NCBI GenBank assembly: GCA_900317925.1
Contig: ONIQ01000009.1
Span: 1 to 64,000 of the forward strand
Length of the DNA stretch: 64,000 nt
Direction: 5' to 3'
Source: an uncultured Bacteroidales bacterium
GTDB taxonomy: Bacteria > Bacteroidota > Bacteroidia > Bacteroidales > UBA932
Part shown: positions 44,912 through 53,306 of the stretch, piece after piece
How the letters are laid out: every line of letters begins with the position of its first letter
Numbering within the stretch: the first letter of the stretch is position 1
Translations under genes and position numbers: made by a program
The notes under the pieces: generated by a model
Seen by the model: only the letters and a program-made list of their open reading frames with translations
Databases searched by the model: none
What the model was told of the DNA's origin: nothing

Positions 44912-46735
44912 TCATTCGTTTATCGGTTCGGCACCCAGGGGGACGAAGGTGTTTTCGGAGTAATCGATCAGGCTGCTGCGAGGGAATCCCTTGCTGCGCT
45001 GGATTTTCCAGGTGGGGTCGGTAACCTGTTTGGGAACCTCGCGGATAAAGTCGCTGACGCTGTAGTCCTGGCCGGTAAGCGAGTGGATCCGCTTGGCAAT
45101 AAGATACCGGTTCCAGACGCCCCAGACCAGGCGGTTATCGGCCATACAGCCTTGATAATCGGACCGGTACACATCGTTCTTGCAAAGGTATTCACCCAAG
45201 CCGGCATTGCCGGTGGCATAGCCTCCCGCTTCCTGAATCTCCTGCTTGAAACTCTTCCAGCCGGGGTTTGACTTGTCCAGAGCCAGGTTGTTCGCGAATC
45301 CGACCATCTGATTGGACAGGATGGATGTGCGGTTGAATTCTGAGCTGGGGTATTCGTCGGTAAGGTAGCCGATGGCGTGTCCGCCCAGTTCGTGGGCCAC
45401 CAGGTTGGCGACGTCTCCGCTTGTCTGGCCGGTGGACGTATCCCAGCGCCCGTTCCAGGTAAGGGAACGCGGGGCCGTCCACGAAGAGTTGAGGCACATG
45501 CTGGCCAGGGCTACATGCTGGGACCAATAGCACAGACCGCCGTAGGTGTCGGTATTGCACAGGACCAGCGCGAAGGAACGGGTGGTGGAATAGCCGGGAA
45601 TCTGCTGGGCGAGACTCTGCAGTCGGGCACGGCTTGTAGCATTCATCATGGAACCGTAATGGGTGGCGTCCTGCCAGCCCACGTTGAAATAGGTATTCTT
45701 CTTGTTGTCGCCGATGCTGACACCCCGTTCCGGAGAAACGGCTGCAACCAGCACCACGGTGAAGCAGTCCTTGTAGGTCTTGTAGGGTTCGATGGAAAAG
45801 AGTTTCTCCATGACGTAGGAACCCCATTTTTCGAAGTTTCCGCCTTTCTTGAGGTCGTACACGTCGAAACCGTCGCCCGTGACGATAATCTGGACCGGGG
45901 AAGCAACCGTGGCGGTGTGCCAGGTGATGATGTCACCGGTCTCATAGTGGTCGAAATCGTAGTGGAGGTCCCAGTCGTCGGGCGCGTTCACCGGGCCGTC
46001 GATGGTGGTCATTTCGCTTCCCGAGAGTGCCGTGACCGTGGCCTTGCGGTACCAGGCCTGTTCCGCTTCATTGTCGTATTGGAGTTGCACAAGCCGGTCT
46101 TCCGGCAGGCTTCCGTAGCAGTAGGCGATATCGGCGTCCTTGTCGTAAATGGCCGATACGCGGGTGGACGTGAGGTCCCATTCCAGGTCCGCGAGCGAGG
46201 TCAGGGAGGTGTAATTCACCAGGTTGCGGATCTTGCAGGACCGGCCGGCTCCGCGTACTTTCACCAGCGACATGTCACGCGTGCCCAGGTGCATCTTGAA
46301 CGTAACCGTCTTCCCTTCTTTGGTGTAGGTTCCGTCCTTGGCATAGACCACATCGCCGTCGGTGGTGCCGCAGAACTTTCCGTTCTTGAAGGCTAGGGTG
46401 GCCTTGTGCGCGTGCAGGGCCACGGTGGTGCCGGCGTCGCGGAAACCCTGGTTCACCGCTCCCGGTACCGTGTAGATGGTGAAACGGTCCGTCCCGGCAC
46501 TGTACTGCAGGCGGTACACGTCCTTGTCGCGTCCGTCCAGGGCGATATAAATCTCGTCCCCGTCTTCCCACGTTCCGGCGGTCGTCATCTTGGTCCCGGC
46601 GGTGGCCTCCACGACGATCTCATAATCTTCCAGCCGGAAGGGCTCCGGTTCCGGGAAGGGAAGGTCCAACGTATCGCAGGCAAGCCATCCGGACAGGATG
46701 GCCGACAGGGCAAGCAGTTTGGGGAACGGTTTCAT
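44912..46735 (-). CDS. M64-family (IgA peptidase-like) metallopeptidase lipoprotein
   Basis: Protein of 607 residues. A lipoprotein signal ends SGWLAC (Cys20). Residues about 40-260 resemble a fimbrillin/Mfa-type beta domain (TAGTKMTTAGTWEDGDEIYI). The peptidase part starts near VQIIVTGDGFDVYD, continues through VVLVAAVSPERGVS, and has the metal motif VAHELGGHAIGYLTDEY (His448, Glu449, His453). Bacteroidota homologues of the Clostridium IgA protease have been called M64; an IgA target is not implied here. It lies between the GH127 and ARH-like genes, so glycoprotein breakdown is possible. Confidence 0.85.
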   Translation of the reverse strand: MKPFPKLLALSAILSGWLACDTLDLPFPEPEPFRLEDYEIVVEATAGTKMTTAGTWEDGDEIYIALDGRDKDVYRLQYSAGTDRFTIYTVPGAVNQGFRDAGTTVALHAHKATLAFKNGKFCGTTDGDVVYAKDGTYTKEGKTVTFKMHLGTRDMSLVKVRGAGRSCKIRNLVNYTSLTSLADLEWDLTSTRVSAIYDKDADIAYCYGSLPEDRLVQLQYDNEAEQAWYRKATVTALSGSEMTTIDGPVNAPDDWDLHYDFDHYETGDIITWHTATVASPVQIIVTGDGFDVYDLKKGGNFEKWGSYVMEKLFSIEPYKTYKDCFTVVLVAAVSPERGVSIGDNKKNTYFNVGWQDATHYGSMMNATSRARLQSLAQQIPGYSTTRSFALVLCNTDTYGGLCYWSQHVALASMCLNSSWTAPRSLTWNGRWDTSTGQTSGDVANLVAHELGGHAIGYLTDEYPSSEFNRTSILSNQMVGFANNLALDKSNPGWKSFKQEIQEAGGYATGNAGLGEYLCKNDVYRSDYQGCMADNRLVWGVWNRYLIAKRIHSLTGQDYSVSDFIREVPKQVTDPTWKIQRSKGFPRSSLIDYSENTFVPLGAEPINE

Positions 46736-46739
46736 TTCG

Positions 46740-48497
46740 TCAGTTGTTTACTTTGATCCAGAGGGTCCGGAAGTCCGAGCCTTCATAGGGCGGCATCTGG
46801 CAGGCGGGGCGGAATTCGGTCCCGTTCACGCAGAAACGGTGGGCATCGATCTGCAACGCCTCGGCCTCGTCGCGCGAAAGGGTCAGCGGGTTGGGTTTAT
46901 CGACGGCATCGGTATAGTCGGCCAGATACACCAGCGGCCCCTGGGCGTAGCAGACGTAGTGCTCGCGATGTCCCAGATACCAGGCGTTGAAGCCCCAGCG
47001 GGTCTCATGGGTGTATTCCCGCACGCGTTCGATGCGACGGGTCCCGTAGGGAAGCGTCACGGTAAGCCGGTCTCCGGCTTTCCAGTCCTGTTTGATGCAC
47101 AAATATCCCTTGTTCTCTTTGGCCTGCACCGGGGTCCCGTTGAGTTTGAAGGAAACGCTGTCTGCCCAGCCCGGCCGGGCGATGGCCAGGGTCCAGGACC
47201 CCGCCTCGGAGATAACGAAGGATGTCTGGCCTTCGAAGGGATAGTTCCCTTCCTGCCGGAAAGCGGCCTTCTTGCCGTTGTCCAGCGTAAGCTCGGCGGT
47301 GGAAGGGGAGAGGATGTTGGCATAGACGGTCTTGCCGGAAGTGGTGTAGAGGTAGTTGGCAATGTCTTCGACGGCGATCATTCCGCTGGACCAGCAGCAG
47401 CTCCATTCATTGCCACGGCCATAGACACCGTTGGTCCGCACGTAATAGATCCAGCGCAGGCCGTCGGTAGCGCGGGCTGCCATCAGGGCGTTGTAGACCG
47501 ATTTTTCCAGTTCGGCAGCAAAACGAGCCTCGCCGGTAATGTCCAGCAGGGCCTTGTTCAGGTGCATCCATTCCATGACGGAGCAGGTCTCGGTCACTTG
47601 CCAGGGAGCGAAGCAGCAGTCCCGGTTGAAGACTTCCTGGCAGAGGTTGATGCCGCCCCAGGGGCCACCGAGCGGGGTCAGGTGGTCATTGACGATGCTG
47701 GTCCAGCCGTTCAGGCAGGCATCGAGCCAGGTCTTTTCGCCCAGCAGCGAATAGGCCTTGGCCAGGCCGGTGAGGTTGCGCACCATCTCGTAAATCTTGG
47801 CATTGCCCACCAGGGCCACGTCCAGGCCCTTGGACAGGCGGTCCACCAGGCCCAGGCCCGGCGTCGTATCCATCTCCTCGATGCAGCGGAGGATGAGCGC
47901 CTTCACCTTCGGCGAGGGACGCAGGGCGTACAGGTCGCACAACGGTTCTACGCTGCCCGTTCCCACCATACCGGAATGCTCGCCCGTCTGGGCAATCTTC
48001 AGGCCCCGGACGATGAAGGTATCGTACATGAGGCCGGCAATCCGCTCGGCAGCATCGAGGTATTTCTCCTGGCCGGTAACCTGCGCCACTGCGCACAGCC
48101 CCTTCAGCATATAGGTGTTGATCCACACGTCCCAGCCCACGTTCATCGCCTCTTCGGAGGGGCGGACATAGTAGCGCTTGTCGGTGCGGTAGCACCCCAG
48201 GTAACCGTTCTCTTCCTGCCAGCCCAGCAGACGGTCGGCCACTTCGACCAGTTGCCGGCCGATGGTCTCATCGCCCGTGCGCGCGTACGACAAAGAAGCG
48301 GCATAGAGCCACTTGCCCGCATGCTCGCCCCGCCAGCCGCCCTTCCCAAGGGCCTGCTGTTCAGGTGAAAATGTTTCGATTGCCGCGCTTTGCGGTCCTG
48401 CTACAAATTGGGAAATGCGTCCCTGGTAGTTGCTGTCAACGGCTCCGCCCAGCAGGCCGCCGACCACGACAGAAAGAAATATTGAAAGAATATTCAT
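46740..48497 (-). CDS. GH127-type beta-L-arabinofuranosidase (DUF1680)
   Basis: Protein of 585 residues, first gene of the - strand carbohydrate operon. The N-terminus is hydrophobic (ILSIFLSVVVGGLLGG), a probable signal. The (alpha/alpha)6 core carries the GH127 zinc-thiolate site: Glu303 and Cys305 in VTETCSVMEW, and Cys367-Cys368 in EWSCCWSSG, one of which is the cysteine nucleophile. A C-terminal beta-sandwich follows. The family removes beta-L-arabinofuranose from hydroxyproline-rich glycoproteins or pectin side chains (also GH146-type arabinan ends). Confidence 0.92.
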   Translation of the reverse strand: MNILSIFLSVVVGGLLGGAVDSNYQGRISQFVAGPQSAAIETFSPEQQALGKGGWRGEHAGKWLYAASLSYARTGDETIGRQLVEVADRLLGWQEENGYLGCYRTDKRYYVRPSEEAMNVGWDVWINTYMLKGLCAVAQVTGQEKYLDAAERIAGLMYDTFIVRGLKIAQTGEHSGMVGTGSVEPLCDLYALRPSPKVKALILRCIEEMDTTPGLGLVDRLSKGLDVALVGNAKIYEMVRNLTGLAKAYSLLGEKTWLDACLNGWTSIVNDHLTPLGGPWGGINLCQEVFNRDCCFAPWQVTETCSVMEWMHLNKALLDITGEARFAAELEKSVYNALMAARATDGLRWIYYVRTNGVYGRGNEWSCCWSSGMIAVEDIANYLYTTSGKTVYANILSPSTAELTLDNGKKAAFRQEGNYPFEGQTSFVISEAGSWTLAIARPGWADSVSFKLNGTPVQAKENKGYLCIKQDWKAGDRLTVTLPYGTRRIERVREYTHETRWGFNAWYLGHREHYVCYAQGPLVYLADYTDAVDKPNPLTLSRDEAEALQIDAHRFCVNGTEFRPACQMPPYEGSDFRTLWIKVNN

Positions 48498-48516
48498 ATA
48501 TTAAAGGTTATTCCTA

Positions 48517-48547
48517 CAAATATACGAAAATCTTTCGTCACCTGCAA
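48517..48547 (-). promoter_or_regulatory. Bacteroidetes-type promoter for the GH127-to-GH95 operon
   Basis: On the - strand TTG (48547-48545), a 20-base spacer and TATATTTG (48524-48517) sit 19 bases before the GH127 ATG. Since all eight downstream genes are coupled or closely spaced, this could drive the whole 14.7-kb block. No sensor/regulator gene (hybrid two-component or ECF sigma) is nearby. Confidence 0.7.
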
Positions 48548-48616
48548 GCCGCTTCTCCGGTTCCATAACGAGCTCTCGAGGAGGACGGCCTGCCTGCCGG
48601 GCTGCCAGCCCTTCCC

Positions 48617-48644
48617 ATCCACCAAAACGCCTTATTTGGTGGAT
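48617..48644 (-). repeat. REP-like palindrome after aroK, related to copies near 12.7 kb
   Basis: A perfect 10-bp stem ATCCACCAAA / TTTGGTGGAT flanks an 8-base loop. Read on the - strand the centre is AAATAAGGCGTTTTGG, matching AAATCAAGGCGTTTTTG of the palindrome at 12706. It begins 9 bases after the aroK stop on the - strand, so it may double as a terminator. The rest of the 156-base gap to GH127 holds a promoter and GC-rich sequence with no gene. Confidence 0.65.
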
Positions 48645-48653
48645 GAACGGGGA

Positions 48654-49433
48654 CTAGATGGTAGAAAGGATGCTGCGGGCAACGTCTTCGACGGAGAGGC
48701 CATCTACATCAATAATGTGATGGGCAACGGATTCATAGGTGGCGCTGCGTTGGGCCAGCAGGCTGGAAATGCGTTCGCGCAGGGCTATGTCTGCGTCGGC
48801 AGGGGTAGGGCAAGGTTCGGTGCCGGGGTCCGGCGTCCGGGTCCGGAGCATGGGCCGGCCCGCCGCCTCGTTGCGAAGGCGCTGGACAAGCGTATCAACG
48901 GTGGCGCGAAGGTAGATGCACCAGGTCCGCTCCTGGACCATGTGGGCGCAGTCCGGCGTCATTACCGTTCCTCCGCCCAGCGCTAGCACGGCCGAAATTG
49001 CCGGCGCCGTTCCGCCGGACACACCCCCTTTCCCCGAGCGACATATTCCCTCATTTCCTGGAGTGAGGGGAGAGGGGGTGTGTCCGGCAGTCGAGCGACA
49101 TATTCCCTCGTTCCCTGGAGTGAGGGAAGAGGGGGTGTGTCCGGCAGTCGAGCGACATATTCCCTCATTCCCTGGAGTGAGGGAAGAGGGGGTGTGTCCG
49201 GGAAGGGAGTGTCCGGTTAAGGTGTGTCTGGAAAGGGTGGCGGACAGGACGTCGGATTCCAGGGTGCGGAAAGCAGCTTCGCCGTGCCGGGCGAAAAACT
49301 CCGGAATGGTGCAGCCGATGCGCTCCACAATGGCGGCATCCAGGTCTGTAAATGGGCAACCGAGCCGCGCCGAAAGTACTTTCCCGACACTGCTTTTTCC
49401 GCAGCCCATAAAACCTGTAAGGCTGATAATCAT
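48654..49433 (-). CDS. aroK: Shikimate kinase with an in-frame repeat insertion
   Basis: Phosphorylates shikimate in the chorismate pathway. The core is intact: Walker A GFMGCGKSS (7-15), shikimate-binding DLDAAIVERIGCTIPEFF and the Arg in EAAFRTLES (about 56), the ALGGGTV strand (151-157), and the lid region GRPMLR. The protein is 259 residues against about 170 for the family. Most of the excess is at about 70-146, where three copies of a 19-residue unit (GHTPSSLTPGNEGICRSTA) sit between the helix ending TLES and the GGG strand; a second small insertion follows the lid. The insertion lies in a loop, so activity may persist. It starts 4 bases after parC ends. Confidence 0.9.
   Translation of the reverse strand: MIISLTGFMGCGKSSVGKVLSARLGCPFTDLDAAIVERIGCTIPEFFARHGEAAFRTLESDVLSATLSRHTLTGHSLPGHTPSSLTPGNEGICRSTAGHTPSSLTPGNEGICRSTAGHTPSPLTPGNEGICRSGKGGVSGGTAPAISAVLALGGGTVMTPDCAHMVQERTWCIYLRATVDTLVQRLRNEAAGRPMLRTRTPDPGTEPCPTPADADIALRERISSLLAQRSATYESVAHHIIDVDGLSVEDVARSILSTI
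49015..49201. repeat. Palindromic 57-bp minisatellite with 14-bp inverted ends inside aroK
   Basis: Three tandem 57-bp units (49029-49199), differing at only a few positions, are each a multiple of three, so the frame is kept. Each unit contains a hairpin with arms TTCCCTCA / TGAGGGAA in two of the three copies. The array ends in CCGGACACACCCCC (49015-49028) and its complement GGGGGTGTGTCCGG (49188-49201). Degenerate GTGTCCGG-like copies continue to about 49235. There are no unique spacers, so it is not CRISPR. Confidence 0.9.
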
Positions 49434-49437
49434 TCTG

Positions 49438-52404
49438 TTAGAATAAGGTCAAATCCTCGGCCGGCGGCTCATCGGGATCCTTCTTCACACTCTTCCGCGA
49501 GGTGCGTTTGCGTGCAACCGGTTCCAGCAAGTCCATCTCTCCGATATCCGGAAGATCCAAATCCAATTTTCCTACCGTAATGTTTGTCTCTTCCTCTCCG
49601 AGATCAATGTCCAGCGGTGTAATTTGTTTCGGTTCGATGGTCTCTGCCGGCTTGGGTTTCGATGCCGGTTTCTTCTTCGCTTTTGGTGCCGGTGCCGGTT
49701 TTTCAACAACTTCGGTAGCAGGTTCCGGGGTTTCTTCCGGTGCCGGTTCAAGTGCCAATGCCGGAGTCGCTTCTGCGACCGGTTCAGGAGCGGGAGCGGG
49801 AGTGGTCTCTTCAACCACTTCCGGAGCCACTTCCGAGGCGATAAATTCCACTTTCTTCACCTCCAGCGAACTGCACTTCTTGCCCTTCGCCGTAATGCCT
49901 TTCTTTCCGATAAAGGATTCTGCATCAATGATTTCCGGCTCTCGGTGGGCACTCTTGCCCTTGAAAGTCACCTTGACCTGCGGCCGTTCATCAGCGCTCA
50001 CATCCACCAGGAACGAATTCTTGCCCTCCGCGATAAAGAGGAAGGGCGTATTGTCGCTGGGTGTGAAGGAGAAACGCTTCACATAGAAGGCCTTGGCTCC
50101 GGCGTCCCAGTAAAGCGCCGTAAAGGTCTTCATCTCATCCAGCTTCTCAATAAACAGCAGATCGCCCTGGTAACGGTTCGACAAATCGAACGACGTGGTA
50201 TAATAGGTTCCGTTCTTGAAGACGGCCAGCACCTTGTCTTCGCCCGAGAACTGGCCCAGGTAGATGCCCCGTCCGTCCTCGTCGAGCTTCTGGATGTCCG
50301 GATCGTACCAGATATCTTTTCCGCCGATGGTCGAGACGCCTTTCGCCTTCAGCACAATCTTCTGGATGACGTTCTTGCTCACCAGGTTACCGCGCGAGGT
50401 CTTGCCCTTGATGGCCAGTTCGGAGAAGTCGTACTCGAACGAAAGCTTCTTCAGTTTCGGCTTGGCCCGCAGGTTCACCCGGACCGTCTCGGCCTCGCCG
50501 TTGTGGTTGGCCGTAAACCAGAGGATGGTAGAACCGGGCGCGCCCGTGGTGATATCGTATTCGCGGTCGCGGGTAATGCCCGTCACCGCAAAGCGTTTCG
50601 CATAATAAATCGAGGTCTTTCCTTCGCGATAAATCACATTGTAGATCGTGCGCGTATCGTTGCGGTTGAACACGCCCACGTACAGCAGGTCCTTCCCAAA
50701 GAAAGCCTTGTCCGTAACTTTCGTAACGCGGTATTTGCCGTCTCGGCCGATCACGATAATTTCCGACAGGTCGGAGCAGTCGCCGATAAAGATGCCGTTG
50801 TCGTCCCGTTTCAGGCCGATGCCCACGAAGCCCTCCTCCATGTTCGCGTAGAGTTTGGCATTGTTGTTCACGACCTTGGTCACGGCGATGGTCTCGAAAG
50901 CGGTAATCTCTGTCTGCCGCGGGTAATCTTTCCCGTATTTCTTCTTCAGGCCCTTGAACCAGTCAATCGTGTACCGGACGATATGGTCGATTTGGTCGCG
51001 TACCTCGGCCATCTGCTCCTCGATAGCCGTAATCTTCTCGTCGATGGCTTTGGTATCGAAGCGCGAAATCTTGCGGACCGGTTTCTCCACCAGTCGGTCG
51101 ATATCCTCCATCACAATCTCCCGGCGCACCTGGTCGCGGTATTCCTGCATCTTGGCAAGGATGGCTTCTTTCTGGTCTTCCCAGGAAGGGAAGTCCTTGC
51201 TTTCCAGCAGTTTATAAACGCCGTACTCGAAGAAGATGCGTTCCAGCGACGTGTAATGCCAATCGTTTTCGAGCTCGCCCAGCCGGATGCGGAGTTCCTG
51301 TTCCAGCAGGTCCTTGGTGTGGTTGGTATCGTAAATCAGGATATCTTTCACCGAGAGGAACTGCGGTTTGTTGTCCACAATCACGCACGCATTCGGGTTG
51401 ATGGTGGTCTCGCAGTCCGTAAAGGCATACAGGGCGTCGATGGTCTTGTCCGGTGACACGTCGGCCGGCAGGTGAATCAGGATTTCCACCTTTTCGGTGG
51501 TCATATCCTCGATTTTCTTGATCTTGATCTTGCCCTTGTCCTTCGCGCGCAGGATGGATTCAATCAGGCTGTGGGACGTGCTGCCGTAGGGAATCTCGTT
51601 GATGGAGATGGTGTTCTTGTCGATTTTTTCGATTTTCGCGCGAACCTTCACCACGCCGCCGCGGTGGCCGTCCATGTATTTGGAACAGTCGATGGACCCC
51701 CCGGTAGGGAAGTCCGGATAAATCTCGAAATCTTTTCCCTCGAGGATGGATACCGATGCATCCATCAGCTCGTTGAAGTTATGCGGGAGGATCTTCGATG
51801 CCATACCCACGGCGATGCCCTCGGTGCCCTGTGCCAGCAGGAGCGGGAATCGGACCGGAAGCTCAATCGGCTCTTTGTTGCGGCCGTCGTACGAGGTCAT
51901 CCAGTTGGTGACCTTATCGTCGAATACTACTTCTTTCGCGAATTTGCTCAGGCGGGCCTCGATGTATCGGGGCGCCGCGTTGCTGTCGCCCGTGAGGATG
52001 TTACCCCAGTTACCCTGGCAGTCAATCAGGTAGCCTTTCTGGCCCAGTTGGACCAGGGCGCCCAGGATGGAGGCGTCGCCGTGCGGGTGATACTGCATGG
52101 CCTGGCCGACGATATTCGCCACCTTGGTGTAGCGGCCATCGTCGATGCGCGACATGGCGTGCAGCACACGGCGCTGGACCGGCTTCAAGCCATCCACGAT
52201 GTGCGGCACCGCCCGCTGCAGGATGACGTACGAGGAGTAGTCCAGAAACCATTCCTTGAACATCCCCGACAGCTTGTACTTGCTGCTGTCCGATCCCAGA
52301 AGCCTGTCGTACTTCCCGCTGTCGGAGTTCTCGTCTCCTTCCAGCGGCTGTTCGCCAAGTTCGCTGTCGTCGAACGGCTCGAGGTCCTGATCAATATCAC
52401 TCAT
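49438..52404 (-). CDS. parC: DNA topoisomerase IV / gyrase subunit A (ParC type)
   Basis: Type IIA topoisomerase A subunit of 988 residues. The quinolone-pocket motif YHPHGDASILGALVQ is at 105-119 and the DNA-cleaving tyrosine is Tyr147 in AAPRYIEARL. The tower and coiled-coil gate are followed by beta-pinwheel-type repeats (about 530-800). Residues about 850-988 form an Ala/Pro/Glu-rich then Lys-rich tail (PAPAPEPVAEATPALALEP) ending in a conserved-looking acidic motif PAEDLTLF. Absence of a clear GyrA-box favours ParC; the B subunit is not adjacent. The 11-base gap to era and 4-base gap to aroK suggest cotranscription. Confidence 0.92.
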   Translation of the reverse strand: MSDIDQDLEPFDDSELGEQPLEGDENSDSGKYDRLLGSDSSKYKLSGMFKEWFLDYSSYVILQRAVPHIVDGLKPVQRRVLHAMSRIDDGRYTKVANIVGQAMQYHPHGDASILGALVQLGQKGYLIDCQGNWGNILTGDSNAAPRYIEARLSKFAKEVVFDDKVTNWMTSYDGRNKEPIELPVRFPLLLAQGTEGIAVGMASKILPHNFNELMDASVSILEGKDFEIYPDFPTGGSIDCSKYMDGHRGGVVKVRAKIEKIDKNTISINEIPYGSTSHSLIESILRAKDKGKIKIKKIEDMTTEKVEILIHLPADVSPDKTIDALYAFTDCETTINPNACVIVDNKPQFLSVKDILIYDTNHTKDLLEQELRIRLGELENDWHYTSLERIFFEYGVYKLLESKDFPSWEDQKEAILAKMQEYRDQVRREIVMEDIDRLVEKPVRKISRFDTKAIDEKITAIEEQMAEVRDQIDHIVRYTIDWFKGLKKKYGKDYPRQTEITAFETIAVTKVVNNNAKLYANMEEGFVGIGLKRDDNGIFIGDCSDLSEIIVIGRDGKYRVTKVTDKAFFGKDLLYVGVFNRNDTRTIYNVIYREGKTSIYYAKRFAVTGITRDREYDITTGAPGSTILWFTANHNGEAETVRVNLRAKPKLKKLSFEYDFSELAIKGKTSRGNLVSKNVIQKIVLKAKGVSTIGGKDIWYDPDIQKLDEDGRGIYLGQFSGEDKVLAVFKNGTYYTTSFDLSNRYQGDLLFIEKLDEMKTFTALYWDAGAKAFYVKRFSFTPSDNTPFLFIAEGKNSFLVDVSADERPQVKVTFKGKSAHREPEIIDAESFIGKKGITAKGKKCSSLEVKKVEFIASEVAPEVVEETTPAPAPEPVAEATPALALEPAPEETPEPATEVVEKPAPAPKAKKKPASKPKPAETIEPKQITPLDIDLGEEETNITVGKLDLDLPDIGEMDLLEPVARKRTSRKSVKKDPDEPPAEDLTLF

Positions 52405-52415
52405 ATCTCACACTG

Positions 52416-53306
52416 TTATTCTTCGTACCCAAACTTGCGGAGTTCCCGTTTGCTTTCGCGCCAGTCGGGATCCACTTTTACAAAGAGGTTCAGGAAAACC
52501 TTCTTCTGGAAGAAGTCTTCCATCTCCAGGCGGGCTTCCGTGCCGGTTTTCTTCAGCGCCGATCCGCCTTTTCCGATCAGGATACCCTTCTGGGAATCCC
52601 GCATCACATAGATGACCGCGCTGATCTCGTATCGTTCCGCACCCTCCTTGAACGCCTCGACCACCACCTCGCAGGAATACGGAATCTCCTGCGCATAATT
52701 CAGCAGGATCTTCTCCCGGATGATTTCCGATGCGAAGAAGCGCAGGTTCCGGTCGGTGAAGGCATCCTTGTCGAACCACGGCGGGGCAACCGGCAGGCGG
52801 GACACCACGGCGTCCATGATGCTTTCCAGGTTGAACCGCTCCTGCGCGGATGCCGGAATGATCTCGGCCTTCGGCAGCTGTTCCTTCCACCATGCCATCA
52901 GTTCCATCACCTTCGGCTGGTCGCTGATGTCGATCTTGTTGATAACCAGCACCACCGGGCAGTCCACTTTCTGGAGCTTCGCGATGTATTCGTCATGTTT
53001 GTCCGCCTTTTCGACGGTATCGGTTACATACAGGATGATGTCCGCGTCGCCGATGGCCGTGTCCACGAAGTTCATCATGTTCTTCTGCAGGCGGTAGTTC
53101 GGCTTCAGGATACCCGGCGTGTCGGAATAGACGATCTGGAAATCGTCCGTATTCACGATGCCCATGATGCGGTGACGCGTGGTCTGGGCTTTTGCCGTCA
53201 CGATGGACAGCTTTTCCCCGACCAGTGCGTTCATCAGGGTCGATTTGCCGACATTCGGGTTCCCGATGATGTTGACGAATCCGGCGCGATGCTTATTCTC
53301 AGACAT
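52416..53306 (-). CDS. era: GTPase Era
   Basis: Essential 16S rRNA-binding GTPase of 296 residues needed for 30S maturation. G1 (IIGNPNVGKSTL), G2 region (AQTTRHRI), G3 (SDTPGI) and G4 (VINKID) are all present, followed by a KH domain with GILIGKGGSALKKTGTEAR. The ATG at 53306 is chosen over one two codons earlier; it overlaps the rluB stop by 8 bases. Confidence 0.97.
   Translation of the reverse strand: MSENKHRAGFVNIIGNPNVGKSTLMNALVGEKLSIVTAKAQTTRHRIMGIVNTDDFQIVYSDTPGILKPNYRLQKNMMNFVDTAIGDADIILYVTDTVEKADKHDEYIAKLQKVDCPVVLVINKIDISDQPKVMELMAWWKEQLPKAEIIPASAQERFNLESIMDAVVSRLPVAPPWFDKDAFTDRNLRFFASEIIREKILLNYAQEIPYSCEVVVEAFKEGAERYEISAVIYVMRDSQKGILIGKGGSALKKTGTEARLEMEDFFQKKVFLNLFVKVDPDWRESKRELRKFGYEE

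Noticed and set aside
49029..49199. CRISPR array
   Set aside because: The units are contiguous 57-bp tandem repeats without unique spacers, lie inside a coding gene, and have no cas genes nearby.
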